DNA of 64,000 nt, from NCBI RefSeq assembly GCF_040436345.1, contig NC_133218.1:7061539-7125538 (forward strand). The letters are read 5' to 3'. Positions within the stretch are counted from its first letter, which is position 1, and every line of letters starts with the position of its first letter. The DNA comes from Pagrus major (Eukaryota; Chordata; Actinopteri; Spariformes; Sparidae). This document shows, piece by piece, positions 24,892-60,193 of this stretch. A program made the translations under genes and the position numbers. The notes under the pieces were generated by a model that was given only the letters and a program-made list of their open reading frames with translations, had not been told where the DNA came from and made no database searches.

Positions 24892-27800
24892 CTGGAGAGC
24901 AAAGAAAAGGACCTTAGTAACGCACACACACAACCTGGCAGACATTTCACTCTCTCCTCTGCAACTGAGCAATTCTTGCTGCTGCTGTCACAAAGACAAC
25001 CGAATCGTCTCCATTTTCCTCAACCAACACAGAACAAAACATGAGTTTATTCTTTCATTTAGTCTATAATGGAGACGTGGAAACAGATAGAAATTGTGCC
25101 ATGCTGCCAGGCTTCACTTAAGAGGAGATTTTGTGGCAGACAAAATTGCATAGTGAAAGCAAGGTTTATATGGAACCAGTCAAAACACCAATGGTGTCAT
25201 CATTTTATAGCCATTGCATTGTGCAATGAAATATATAATGATAAGTTAAAGAAAAAACTTAAATTACATGTTGTCTACACTCTCATTTTGGGCAGTTACA
25301 CTCTAATTTGCTGTCAAATTACAGTTTATAATGTGATAATCAAAAAATGTGAACAAACACAAAACAAGTGAGGTGTTTTCAAGCCACAGTGGCTGTGTAA
25401 TTTACGATGGAAATAAGCCTTAGAAGTCTTTAATGAACTTAATTCATAATTGTGTAATGAGCTCACCTACATTGTTCTAAGACACTTTACATTTAAATGA
25501 AACAGAGTTACTTGAGTAAAAAGGCACAGAAAAATATTCTGTGGACACAAAGTAATGACGGATCCAACTGGCTGTTAGGTTCAAGTTAAGTTGCCAGTGA
25601 GGTCTCTCTCTCTCTAGCCTGTATTTGAATGGACTGGGTTCAGGTGATTGGTTTACTGCCAGTTTCACAGAAATATTTAGTCAGGATGGAGGCCATGAGT
25701 CTGTGACCCACCCATAAACTGACTCAGTTTGAATTTAAATATATATTTTAAAAATGTATCTGAAAATTCCAGTTACTCAACAGCAATGTGGGGAAACAAG
25801 TACGACTAAAGTTCTGCTAAAAGGTGGAGTAAACAACGCTGGCTACATATCTGAGATCAAGAGCCTGAGACGTAGAGTGTATGTTAAATACAACAATGGT
25901 AAGGTCAATATAAAACACATCCTTGACGCTCACATTTACTTATGCAAAGGCACACAACAGATCCTACATTATGTATGAATGCAAGCTAACAAAGACAAAT
26001 GTTGATTTCCTTGTAGCAGTTGCACCTTAAGGCAAACCGGTTCCTTTTAACCCCTTACCTCATTACTGTTTGGAAAATGTGAATCATTTGGTGGTGCGAC
26101 TGTGCTACAGAAAACCCTTGAGTAACTTTTACTTTTACATTTTTTTTATTGTGCAGACAGATTTTATTTTCTCCATGGGTACTAAATATTTATGAAGGTT
26201 TTGCAAAGTCAAAGGCAAGTGTTTCAAAGTTGCACTTCCAACTGTGTGCTGACCTGCTAAGGCGAGCTAATGTGGACAGCCCCCTTCAGACAAAAGATTC
26301 CAGACTAGACGAGCTGAAACTTGACAGTGACAGCCCGAGACTATCTATTGTCTCCATACCAATGACTCTCAGTACTGCTTTTCTAGCTGCCAGTTTTTCA
26401 GGCTTCTTCTGTAGCTGAATATAATTTGTAGCAGCTTAAAAATATCAGTTAGCTTAATGACAGTGAGTTACTTGCTACAGTTACATTTCTAGCATTGATT
26501 AAACGGCGAAAACAAAAAGTGTGTAGTGGGTGTGTGGTAGAGCGAGTGAGAGTGAGAGAGAGACACTGAATGTGAGCAGAACAGAGGAAAAGTTGAGCTG
26601 TGAACTTGTGAGTTTAGCAGTTAATAAAAATGTTAAGGGTTGTGTCAAATGGACACGTCTGTTTCTCAAACAAACTGATGAGCTGATCCTTACTTTCCTC
26701 CATCAAAACGTATGCCATTTGAACAAGCCGATGAGTCATAACTGACATGACCAGCTGACAGCACAAGTCAGTGATTGGCTGTCAAAACAGGTGACATGCG
26801 TTATGTTTCTAAACCGGTCACTGGTGACTTGACAAGCTGAGTGGCAGCTAAGAACATCTGCTGGCTTGAGTTGGGCTGAGACGTGCCAGTTCACGCCACG
26901 GGATCTTTTCCCTGCATCTTCCCTTAAAACTGTTGCGTCTTATTGTGAATCTTCGGTTTGAACTGAGCTTTGGTGAAAGATTGTGCAGAGGTCACAAAAA
27001 TGAAAGGACAACAAGCCTGAGTTGATAAGAACACAAATTATCGATAAACGATCATCTGAAGAAGGTCCTGTTGGGCTCACTTACCTCAGCTGAAGAGTAT
27101 CCTGAGGAATACTGCTCAAAATCAATCTCTTCATCACTGTAAGGACAAGTAGGACAGGTTCTGTCACTCTAGGGCAAAACATTTCAATGTACCAAAGTAT
27201 TTAGGAACGCTAGAGCTGGAAAAATACCAGAATTCTACCTGCAACAGGTACCTGTTAATGTCCAGGTGACATGAGTTTATGGTTACAATGTAAAACGGTG
27301 GGTTAAACTTAGAAATGAGATGGGATTCATTGAACTGAAATTACATCTGATTGCACACAAAAAATGAGTCCTAACATTCTTTTAAAGGAGAACTAAAACC
27401 AGAAACATTTATTTTGTTTAGATATATTTTTGATACACTCTGATGAGCTTGTGTTAATGTTCTGTCATACTTTCAGCCCAACTGCACTGCATCTTTATGA
27501 AAAGACCAAAATCATCAATTTACAGCATGATTTTGTGGTAGACTACAATCTTTTGTGAGAAATAAAGAGCATAGCTTTAACATGTGCAAGTGTGTGTACA
27601 GGTGAGAAAAACATTGTAGGAAAAGAAGAAAAAGAATACTGGTTCTAGAAGGAAAATCTACTGTCACCACTTATTGTAAGTATTTTCAGTGATCAGTTTC
27701 TGCTTAAACAGTATATGTAAGTGTATATCTGGTGTGACATTACCTGTCCGAGTCCAGCGCAACCAAACTCTCATCAGCGTGCTGACTCAATGCAGCGTAG

Positions 27801-30060
27801 CCCTTGTTATACTTCACCATCCTAAAACGGAAAAACAGAAACAGTAAAAACCATGCAAAACAAACATCTCTTCCACATGCTAGCATTACAAAAAGAAGGT
27901 TCCTCTCCTCACCTCTTAGCTCCTTGTCTGGGCTGATGCATGACTGGAGGTCCTGGGGAGAGGGCTTTCTTTTTTAGTGCTTTCCTCGCCATCTCCCTGT
28001 GTTTCTCTGTGAATAATAAGAGATATGTATGTGCTGACTGAGAGTGAATGGATGACAGTCAAAGCAAAGGTCAAATGAGAGGTATATCTATGCTAACAAC
28101 AAAACATCTCTTAAAAAAAATAATTGAATCTAAAAGTAGGACTTGAGATTTATGAAGCTTCCTGCACACACTCTCAGCAAGTGGAAGTTCTTTAAGAATG
28201 AATGGCATCATTGTGTTATGATCATGAAACCGACATGAGAACAGTACTTATTGGAGGTAAAAGGCAAAAAACATAATAAACTGGATTTCATTCGCTTTTT
28301 CGAAATGCTTACACCAGTTGAATTCATTTGATTGCTAATAAGTCTGACTTTTTTCCACTGCTCTGTTATCATGGTCAAAGCAGATCTGAGCTGACTAAAG
28401 TCACCACCAGAGGTTCAGGTCAGATCAATACATTTGTAACACCTTGTTCTTATTTTAACACAAGACTTTCTCCACACTAAAACCTGAGGCGGATGAGGAT
28501 GATAGTTGATAGTTGATGAAAAGTTACTATTAATACATTTTTTTCTAATTCTAAATGCATAAACTGACCATTTCTTCGTTCAAATTGAGCACAACTTTGT
28601 GGTTTGTTTAATATGTTTATCTAATAACATTAAAGTGCATTTGTTCAGGCTGGGCTCAACAGATAGCTCCCATCGATTTAGGTGCCAAATGTTGGTGACG
28701 TTTCAGGAATCCAGCGTTTAAAAATCCTTTCATATTTACAGTATTGGGTGCAAACACATTTAAAACAAACAAAGGAGTCTGTGAAATATGTCATGTGTCT
28801 TCTGCACTAATCTCACATGACAGATTCAGTCTGCTTCACTTTACCATGCATGGAACCCAACATCATCTCTTCTCTGTGTGGAAATCCTCCATGTCCACAA
28901 CATTTCCCTCACTTTAAGCAAGAATGTGAAGCTACAGAAAGTCTTTATTGTGTCGATGCCAAATATCAGAACTAGAATCACCAGTCAGTCAGATATTTGA
29001 TACATTCTCATCTGCACATAAAGATATCAGGACCTTAGAAGGATGTAGGCAGTGAACTACATTAAAACTGTCTATGTCGACTGCTTTCTATACAGACAGA
29101 CTGTGCGAAACTTATCTAATGCATGTCATATGACTCAGACTCTGCTGTCCTGCACTTCATTACTCTGTAGCTGTTCCATTTTGTGCTGTGTACAACAGTA
29201 TAAACCACAGCTGAACTCATAAAAACAATAATGAAAAGATTCATGACCTGCAGACAGGCATAATTATGACGTGTTTATGTCTTGGTCTTGATGAGTCAAG
29301 GGAATGCTTACGTAGTTTGAGGTGGATTGCTGGAGCTCTAGACATGATGTAAGGTCCTCTTTTCTCCACAGGCCTGATCCCTCCATCAGCGATCTTAGGT
29401 CTCGTGCCACCACTGGGCCCCTGAGGTTGCAGAAATTAAAGATAGCCTGTATTTCATATTCATATATGGTAGCCAAATGAGTGGTAACAAGACAATAGTG
29501 TGGGAAATGACTATAACAGCTTAATGACAAGAAGAAGATTTAAGAGGTGTCTTAAAAAGTATTTCAACCATCTGATGATCAATCATTATCTTAGTTTGTC
29601 TCTTGTAGCTGATCTCTTTCTAATCTTTTCCTAAACTGGCTAAGTTGGTCAGTTAAATCAGTTAAGTCAAGTTGTAAAACCTCCAAATGTCTCCCACCCA
29701 CAGAAATGTTGTCAATTGAAAACTCTTCCAAATTTTCCCAGCAGTCCTTTCGGTTTACAGGAAGAGCTAATCATTTCTTATTTTTAAGTCCATTAATCAT
29801 GTCACTCTATATCAATTTAAGTCAAACTTAGCTATGTCTATCGACCAAAAGCGTACGCTCTCGACACTTTTTATTGGCATGTCTTGTCATGTCAAAACAA
29901 CCGTCAAAAATCACAGGTTGTAGACCGCTAGCCTCCCAGTTTCTATTAGCAGGCTAGGCTTAGCCGGACTAGCTTTAGCTGACATTACCGACAAAACTTG
30001 TGGCTCCTGCGCCTCCAGCAGGGTGTCCTTCTCTGGTTCCTCTATGATGTCGTTCATCAT
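24742..30060 (-). CDS. fam219b: FAM219B, whole coding span
   Basis: Member of the FAM219 family, small disordered proteins without an established biochemical role. Six coding exons (30060-29989, 29420-29312, 28006-27913, 27821-27744, 27136-27085, 24891-24742) join in frame to 184 aa. Family strings are [57 protein letters not shown] and [20 protein letters not shown], followed by IPPK. The C-terminus has a CCC run ([15 protein letters not shown]) that could be palmitoylated, which is inference. VEKRGPY and the LSQ..DE..V pattern favour FAM219B over FAM219A, and the neighbour cox5a agrees. The start is the first of two adjacent ATGs, with A at -3 (GCCAAGATGATG). Identification is firm; function is not known from sequence. 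Confidence 0.94.
24892..27084. other. fam219b: fam219b intron 5
   Basis: Non-coding, 2.2 kb, AT-rich. Short open frames inside it show no recognisable similarity. Confidence 0.7.
27085..27136 (-). CDS. fam219b: fam219b exon 5 (residues 119-135)
   Basis: A 52-base exon from CTTACAG|TGATG to GCTGAG|GTAAGT. It encodes [17 protein letters not shown], the most conserved motif of the family. Confidence 0.93.
27137..27743. other. fam219b: fam219b intron 4
   Basis: Non-coding. The portion 27385-27560 (starting TTTAAAGGAGAACTAAAACC) looks like a degraded fish MITE, but its far end was not matched. Confidence 0.5.
27744..27821 (-). CDS. fam219b: fam219b exon 4 (residues 93-117)
   Basis: A 78-base exon from GTTTTAG|GATGG to GGACAG|GTAATG. 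It encodes [19 protein letters not shown] then VALDSD, the NKGY and LDSDSD part of the family. Only a 91-base intron separates it from exon 3. Confidence 0.92.
27913..28006 (-). CDS. fam219b: fam219b exon 3 (residues 62-91)
   Basis: A 94-base exon, acceptor TTCACAG|AGAAAC, donor CTAAGAG|GTGAGG. It encodes [20 protein letters not shown] then [11 protein letters not shown] second AG two bases later is possible but would break the frame. Strongly basic segment. Confidence 0.9.
28007..29311. other. fam219b: fam219b intron 2
   Basis: Non-coding, 1.3 kb; nothing recognised. Confidence 0.65.
29312..29420 (-). CDS. fam219b: fam219b exon 2 (residues 25-60)
   Basis: A 109-base exon from AACCTCAG|GGGCCC to AAACTAC|GTAAGC. 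It encodes [17 protein letters not shown] and then [19 protein letters not shown]. The second half is the conserved FAM219 block. Confidence 0.92.
29421..29988. other. fam219b: fam219b intron 1
   Basis: Non-coding, 568 bases; nothing recognised. Confidence 0.65.
29989..30060 (-). CDS. fam219b: fam219b exon 1
   Basis: Encodes [19 protein letters not shown] then PQVLS (24 codons), ending TTGTCG|GTAATG. Acidic, probably disordered. This N-terminus differs from mammalian FAM219B, so the start rests on frame and Kozak context. Confidence 0.8.
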
Positions 30061-31189
30061 CTTGGCGTTAGCTGTCACAATTCACACCACAACACAGCCA
30101 TGATGACAGGTGTCCCTCCGGCGTGGGACTTTGTTGTTTTCCTCAGGAACAGGTAGCATAGGCACTTCTGTTAGCTAACTATGCTATTATGATAGCAGTG
30201 ACAGGTTTATACTACTTCCGGGGATGAGTTTCAAAATAAATCCTGTGTCGCTAACATGTTTAGGAAAAAGTATGCGATTATGACATCCAAGAAGCAATTC
30301 AATGATTGGTTTTGTGCACTAGCATTTTTGTAATTTCCTATAGTAAAGTTATCGTAATTAAAGGCCACGCTCACCGGCGTACATTTCGATCTCCAGTTCA
30401 GCATAACGCCAGAAGACAGGCAGAAGTAAAATAGAAAATTAACGTTATTTATAAAAAAAAAAAAAACTCAAGTTAGCAAATACTGTAGATGCGACACAAA
30501 AATTGTGCAATTGCTATCTACCGCTTATTTTATAGAATAGCAGAAACAGTGAATGCTTTTATACATGTTTCACTACATGCACAATCCAGGACAAAGATAT
30601 TCAGCCTCCTGTCTCCACCTGGTGGATGAGAGGGGTAATACTGTCTCACTGAGGATGTGTCAAATAAACCAGATGTTGGCTCCGTGGTGGCTGTGTTCAT
30701 GCTGCTCAAATTCAAACATTTGTGTCGTAACTACTGCTAAGAAAAGTTTTTACACACTAATGAAGCCGAGACGTAAATCTTCTCCTAGCTTGTCTAACTC
30801 AACAGGGTCAGAGGTCAGCAACATTATGGTGTTAATAGTTGAACCATCAATTAGAGAGGTGCTAGTGTTTCTATTCACTGAAATTGAGTTGAATTCGTTG
30901 TGGTATGTTTATGGACATAAAACTGAATGCACATGCATAATAAACCTTCTTCACCATAGACATTTTCACCTGTCATGGCAGCATTCCATTTAAGTTGCCC
31001 TGTAAGCTATGCCAGTGAAGAAGCAAGCAAATAAGCAGGAAACTCCTATATATAATGCAGCTAACATTAATATGATTTAAACATGTGCTTTTCTTGCTAC
31101 GAGGAATCAAAACATCTGCTGTTAAAGAAAACAAAGGTCCATTATAGACATAGAAAAACATTCATGAATGTACCAGAAAAAAAACACAC
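30061..31189. promoter_or_regulatory. fam219b: fam219b promoter and short gap to the cox5a 3' end
   Basis: About 1.1 kb separates the cox5a polyadenylation site from the fam219b start. An ETS-type CTTCCGG lies at about 30216-30222, some 155 bases upstream of the ATG, which suits a housekeeping promoter. Open frames on the plus strand near 30553-30993 show no recognisable product. Confidence 0.35.
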
Positions 31190-31320
31190 GACTAAATTAT
31201 TGGTTTCTTTATTAGGTCCACCATTTTGTACACAACAGGACAGCATGGATTTAATCAACAATATAGACATATTTGACAGGAGAGAACCAGGAGAGCTCAT
31301 CCCTTGATGTATCAAAGTAC
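31190..31320 (-). other. cox5a: cox5a non-coding 3' exon with polyadenylation signal
   Basis: Nine bases after the stop is a donor (TATCAAG|GTGAG, last exon base 31406), and CTTTCCTCAG|GTAC provides an acceptor with first exon base 31320. This exon carries AATAAA at 31213-31208, followed by a likely cleavage site near 31190. The intron is too close to the stop to trigger nonsense-mediated decay. Confidence 0.6.
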
Positions 31321-31414
31321 CTGAGGAAAGAGGGAAAAATATATTTTCAGCTGAAGCAAGTAATGTGCAATATAATTCATGATTCATGGTGTGGTTCAGT
31401 CTCACCTTGATAGT

Positions 31415-34880
<3,466 letters not shown>

Positions 34881-35015
34881 GGTACCGTGGGTGCTAACCG
34901 TCCCGTATGCTAAAGAGGGAGACTGTGGACGGACAAACACGATGAGGGCGACGAGGGTCACGTGACTGACGGAGACAGCCGAAAGCTTCAACGTCAAAGC
35001 TGCTGATTGGTCCGT
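34881..35015 (-). promoter_or_regulatory. cox5a: cox5a proximal promoter with CLEAR-type E-box and CCAAT box
   Basis: CpG-containing, GC-richer stretch directly upstream of the start codon. It holds the perfect palindrome GTCACGTGAC at 34957-34966, an inverted CCAAT (ATTGG at 35006-35010) and an ACGTCA element near 34991. USF and TFE/TFEB-family factors bind such E-boxes, and NF-Y binds CCAAT. The transcription start itself cannot be placed. Confidence 0.5.
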
Positions 35016-36474
35016 TTCTTGACCACGTACTCCCACACTGGCTGATGTTTTTATTTTACTTTTTATGGTTTTTATTGATATTATATTATAAAACTATGGT
35101 TTTTGAATTGCATGAGCGACATACACCTCTAAAGATCATTTTAAATATTTGGCTTCACACTCATCTATTTACCAGCAGAACTCCATGAATAGGCCTGTGT
35201 ATTTACATACGCTACAGTGTCAGAGTCTTAAAAGCACATTTGATTGGAGGTTGACCTTTATGTGTAGTGCAAATTACATATTTAATTAAGCTGTGACATT
35301 GTTTCAAGACACTTCCCATCAAATTTCATCCACCTGTTATTATTTATGAGCGCTCACTAATTGATTATACATCACATTGCTTGAAAGATGTCAGGAAAAA
35401 GGAGCATGGGACAGCAGCTATCATTTTGTTCTGGCCAAAGGTAACAGAAAACACTCTGGTGACTGGACCTGGCTCTCAGCTTTTTATTAATACTTCAAGA
35501 ATGTTGGTTTGTGTATCCTAGCGTCATGCCCCCACAAAAGACTGATTCTTACACCTCCCATAATGCAACATGATAGCATCTGTCATTAGATCCTCCCTGC
35601 TTGATAATGAACCACATATTTCACACTCAACACACCTGTTTAGTAACAAAGCCTTAGACCTGATGAAATCATCAGGGATATTTCAAGGCTGAAAGGACCA
35701 TTGTGTGGAAGCAGACTGCAACAAACAGAATACCCCTCGTCTTGCCCTCCCTTGCCATGGCTGCAATAAATGCGTAAGGCCCTCTCTAGGTTTGTCCTTT
35801 CTGGGCTACTGTAGAAACGTGGCAGAGATGTGGAGGGGACCCACTTCCTCTGTAGATATAAAAGGCTCATTCTAAGATAACACAAACACAACAATTCTTA
35901 GTTTCAGGTGATTCTACACAAATTAAAACATAATTATGAATATTATATTCCATTTCTGCCAATAGATTCCCTTGAATCTTACACGCTGGATCTTAACAAG
36001 CTCCTCCAGAGCCGTATAAGATAGCCTACTACTGTGTCCTCATGATGAGAAAACTGAACTTCATGTGTAAAATTGGTGGAGTTTCCCTTTAAAAACACTT
36101 CCCAGTTAAAACAAGACTATGGAGTGCATGGGTGTGTAAAGCCTACCAGCAGAGGGAGCTCTTGGATTGAAAATACATCCTGGAGTCCTCAGTGTGTACA
36201 GTCACACAGATTTGTGTCATTTATTGGTCCAACAGCAAATAACTTTTAGTGCACGTAGGGAGCTGAAGAACTGACAGATTCTGTTTCAAAGCATCATTTT
36301 AGGGGAAAAATCATCATGATCATATATGTAAGATTATTTTTATGTTGATAACATGGATAATAAAAATCATACATTTTATTTGACTTTGTGTATGCAAACA
36401 CTTGAAGTGCATGTACAGGGGGTCATGTAACCAAGGTATAGCGGATTACCCTCTTGTGTGTATCTGTCGATTCA

Positions 36475-36478
<4 letters not shown>

Positions 36479-36543
<65 letters not shown>
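36479..36543. repeat. (TG)n microsatellite
   Basis: Perfect run of about 32 TG units; a Z-DNA-prone sequence. Confidence 0.95.
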
Positions 36544-36544
<1 letters not shown>

Positions 36545-37469
36545 AGTGTTCTTAGTGACGTGGTAAACTCTAATCCGCCCTAAGCCCAGGGCACCACAGT
36601 AGATGTCCATTAGTGTAATATGCTGCTGCACATCTTTCCTTCTCTGTCTCTCTGTATCTTTCTCTCCCTGTCATGTCTGTCTTTTATTTCCCTCCAAGCC
36701 TTTCATGCTACACACTAGTGCTTGAAATATCTGTGTTTACATTACATGCAGTATTTTAGCTACTTTGCTCCGTTTTCGAGCACCTTCTGAGTAGTCAGTA
36801 TAAGCTCTTTGACCTCTCACCTCCCAGTGGAAGAGTGCAGGAGAAAACACATGTTCTTCAACTTGATGAGAATAACATTATATCACACTTGTTACCTTAT
36901 GAGTAGTTAGATTTTACACAGTTACAGCACCTACCAAGAAGTCTTCATGGGCTGAATAATTCTACTGTCATTATATCATCTATTTTTTTCTTATATAAAG
37001 CTAGGTCATGTGACTCTGTGTGGAGGATGAAGATTGACTCCCCTGACAACTGTCACCTGTTTGTCAGTGGAGGAAATGACTGTTGACACTACAGAGAGGT
37101 AATTTTCCTTGAAATTAGAAAATTCAAGATGAGATATGAGTAACAGAAACAGGGTGATAACTGAGTACAGATGTGATTTTTTTTTTTTTTTTTTGTAAAT
37201 GTTAAATCACAGCAATTCTTTAAATAATTTTTTGTCTGGGAAGATTTTATTTTCATACCATGCTCCCAGTGGATTTTTATCTTCTTTACACTTGATTAAT
37301 GCACTCTTGTCTGCAAGTAAAAAGCTCCCATTCTGATCACCATAGTGCTCATATTACATGTGTCACATGATCGTTCCAAGAACACAAGACTAGTTTACAC
37401 ATCTGTAGTCCAGGTTCTGGTGTTTACATTCTTGCATTCATGATTTATTTGATTTTATTTATTCAATGT

Positions 37470-37640
37470 TTTATTAAAGAACAACACCCAGCCCAGCCAC
37501 AGTCAGTTCACCCAGCTGCCATCTGGCAACAGATACAGACGTATTCACTGCAGTACAGAGCAGTGTCTTTTTTCCTCTGGCTGTGAGACTCTTCAATTCA
37601 TCCTCCGCACTCCATCGTATGAAACAGTTTGTTTTTCTTT
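37470..37640 (+). mobile_element. 3'-end remnant of a non-LTR retrotransposon
   Basis: The frame reads roughly HSQFTQLPSGNRYRR, which resembles the C-terminal end of fish LINE reverse-transcriptase proteins (a -LLPSGxRYR- motif). Heavily truncated; no reverse transcriptase core is present. Confidence 0.45.
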
Positions 37641-38267
37641 TTTCTTTTCAGTTACTGTTACAAGTATGACCGGCCTTAGTTTATGTTACTAAGTCAATAA
37701 AAAAGTCTTGAATTCAGTTCAAAATAAAATAGCTTTGCTAGTGTCCAAATTACCTTAAAGCTGTGTTTATTACCCAGTGGTAATAACCTGACAAAACAGC
37801 CAACGGGAGGATCCTGCTCTCTGTACGTTCAAAAGCAGACAGGACCTTTATGGAGTTCTCTCTGCTGATTGGATAGAGTGGGCAGGGATACCAGAAAATG
37901 TATTTTCTTTTACTTCATGAGCAGGGGGGAGGAGAGACATGGGTTACTGACCAAACACTCTATAACAGTGATTACTGTTGGAATACAGAGCTAGTTAACA
38001 TTTATTGCAATCGAAAAATATCTCTTATAGCAGCTTTAATGCAAGTTTATGCATGTTGAACCCTCTTCTACAAAGACTAAATTCAGTTCACATTTTTCTC
38101 CCGTACTTTTTCTCTTTTTGGTGTGGGCCACCAAAGTGTGAATCGTACTTTCAACCAGGCTTTCCTTGTTTCTGGTCGAGTTACACAGGACCACGATAAT
38201 AACACACCCAGTATTGAAGGTCATACAAACAGGAAGTATTCTCAGTTTGGTACTACAGTTATGATGG

Positions 38268-39625
38268 TTTTATTGGCATTTTCCAAGGTAATAATTTACA
38301 GTGATGGTCACAGTCTGGAAAGGTAAAGAGACATGAAACAAAAAGAGTGGCACTATTGCAGATAAATATGGGCCTCTTCTCTGTGTGGCCTACATATGTA
38401 GCATGCGCTTGCCATGTACAGATATTTTTGCCTTGATGAATGAATTATTCAGTGTCTCTAGCAGCGGACGGACATGCATAACACAATTAATGCACTACTT
38501 GATATTGCTAGGGTTGAATCATGGGCAAAGCAGTCTGGCGTGGTATGTGAAGAGGTTGTTAACCCTCATGTAACTTTTACGAACAGCAGAGCTCCACCTC
38601 CTTTCATTATCAATCATAGAGTTAGCTATTACGGTTAATGCCCAGTATGTCTGTGATGGCAAGAGTCTCATCAACAATGCCGTTCAGAAAACAAACAAAT
38701 GCAAATATTTGCACATACACTGAGCCTTATGATAACATTTTTATGAATTAAAACAAATCAATTAAATATTCAACCCTTCACTTCTGAATGGTCAGATTTA
38801 GCTCCCTGAGGAAAAGATATATACTATACAATCAATAGCATCTAATTGCGTGAATACTGCTCCATTAATAGAGTTGGTAAAATACAGTCAGGATCAAAAG
38901 CCACCTTTTCATCCAAATGGCTCAAATACTTCCAGAGACTTAACTGAGTATCCTTCCTCTGCTATGTTATTGAGATCTGAGCGGCTCCATGTTTACATTA
39001 AATGACTTTGTATTTAAACAGTGGTCTTGGTTACCAGCTGTGAGTGATATATGTTCACTATATTCATGGCAAATCACTGTGGCCTTATCATGTAGCATCA
39101 CTACATCTTATCCGATGGATACACGGTGTGTCTTACATGGACAACACCAGAATACTGACATGGGTGAAGGACATCATGGAACAAGGTGTACATACAGTTT
39201 ATGTTACACACAGGCTTAAAAAAAGAGTGATGAAGAAAACAGGACAAATGATCTCTACATCAATGAAGCCATTTAAGAAGCACTATGTACAGTGTGGAGA
39301 GAGTTTGAGTGGGCGATGTGTGACGGAACTATTATTTTTTAACAAAATCAAAAGAGCGACAACACAGAACAACATTGACAACAAGGGAAGCGATGGAGGT
39401 GATGGGCCAGATGAGGGGAGGAGGGGCAGAGGGAGGTATGATATGTGCATGTGTGCAAACCTCTACAAGTATCACAATAAAAGCATGATGTTGCAGCGCC
39501 GGCTGTCGAGCATAGGGCTGTAGGGCTGTAGAGCTGGGCGTTGGTGTTGGGGGCTGGGTTTGGTTGGTGTTGTTATTTTCAGGTGAATGGGGTTAAATGG
39601 GATGAAAGCACTTTTTCACTGCAGT
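38268..39625 (-). other. snap25-like: Probable 3' UTR of the SNAP25-like gene, ending at an AATAAA signal
   Basis: Between the stop codon and 38273-38268, which reads AATAAA on the minus strand, I see no other coding exon and no earlier canonical signal. A 3' UTR of about 1.35 kb is usual for SNAP25 genes. Open frames seen here on the plus strand are not credible genes. The exact cleavage point is unknown. Confidence 0.4.
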
Positions 39626-59114
<19,489 letters not shown>

Positions 59115-59148
59115 GATGACTGTTGAACTTTGACCTCAAACAGAAAGA
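59115..59148 (-). other. snap25-like: 5' UTR part of the SNAP25-like start exon
   Basis: Short untranslated stretch between the splice acceptor (AG at 59150-59149, preceded by a TCTCTC tract) and the ATG at 59114. SNAP25 genes usually have a non-coding exon 1 and start translation in exon 2, which fits this arrangement. Confidence 0.7.
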
Positions 59149-60171
59149 CTGGGAGAGAGAGAGAAGGAGAGGGGGAGTTAATCAACAATACTGCAAAACA
59201 GTGCAAGGAAGAATATATTTTGGGGCATTAGCTGGTGTTCAGGCAGAAAACAGCCCTATTTCTGTCAGCACATGAAGTCAAAACGATATATTCATGCATG
59301 ATCCTTCAATATAGTGGCTATTAGTGATGACTGGAGAGGTTCAATTTTCAAACAAATGAAATTATTCAAATTATCTTTGTGGCTTTTTTGCCCTCATTGT
59401 TTGTTGGAGAGGTTGTGTTGTAATAGGCTCAATCATTCTTAATAGCAGCTATGGTCAAAGAGTCCTTCAGCACTACAGTGGAGAGTTTTTAACACCAGAC
59501 TTGACCCATTTCTGAACTCTGAAGTTAACACTTATCCAAGTAGGAATTATGGCTGAATCCAGAGAAAGTTCTCTGAGTTCCTTTAAAGGTTATTAGAAAA
59601 GTTCCTGCAGTTAAAGCAGGTCAATATTCATGTGTGAAAGCCTTTGTAAGAACTGCACAGTCATTGACAACAACACAGAAAAAGACCATCAACACAAGAT
59701 ATGAAACAATGTTCTCTCATTTTGGGATTAAAAAGTGCACCAGTTGACTGAGCCAAATGAAAGGCAGAATTCTTACCTCATAAACACAAGTAATGCATAA
59801 TTTATTGTTTAAAACACTGTTGGTAAATAGGTTCTGCTTTTGTTTACAGCCCCAGTCACACACGCAACCAATCGTGTGCATGCACACCCACAAACACACC
59901 GTCCACATAATGAAAGATTGCTGCTGTGCACACCCCGAGCTCAAACCTCCACCCCACTGACCCTCAATATTTCCTCCTCAGGCATCAACAAGGGAGGAGC
60001 TCCATCACTCTCACGGCTTGAAGAAAAAGTATCAGGACAGAGACAGGGGTCTATTTTTGCTCCTCTGACGCGCTGCCAGACAGTATTTCATATAGCCACA
60101 CACAGTAGAGCTGGAGGTATGGTCCATGAAAAATGTATGTGGCTGTTACTCTACGGGCTGACACAGCTACA

Positions 60172-60193
60172 GCTGCTGCTGCTGCTGCTGCTG
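60172..60193. repeat. (CTG)n trinucleotide run
   Basis: About seven CTG units. Confidence 0.9.

Larger units (their letters stand above)
35016..38267. other. Intergenic region between the SNAP25-like gene and cox5a
   Basis: No gene recognised. It holds a (TG)n tract at 36479-36543, a poly-T run at about 37178-37194, a LINE 3'-end remnant near 37470-37640, and a stretch at 35960-36110 resembling a degraded MITE (ends in GGTGGAGTTTCCCTTTAA). Confidence 0.6.

Noticed and set aside
30553..30993. 146-residue open frame on the plus strand between cox5a and fam219b
   Set aside because: No family recognised; cysteine-rich chance translation of AT-rich DNA.
39044..39523. 159-residue open frame on the plus strand
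   Set aside because: Lies in the presumed 3' UTR of the SNAP25-like gene; composition is not protein-like and no family is recognised.
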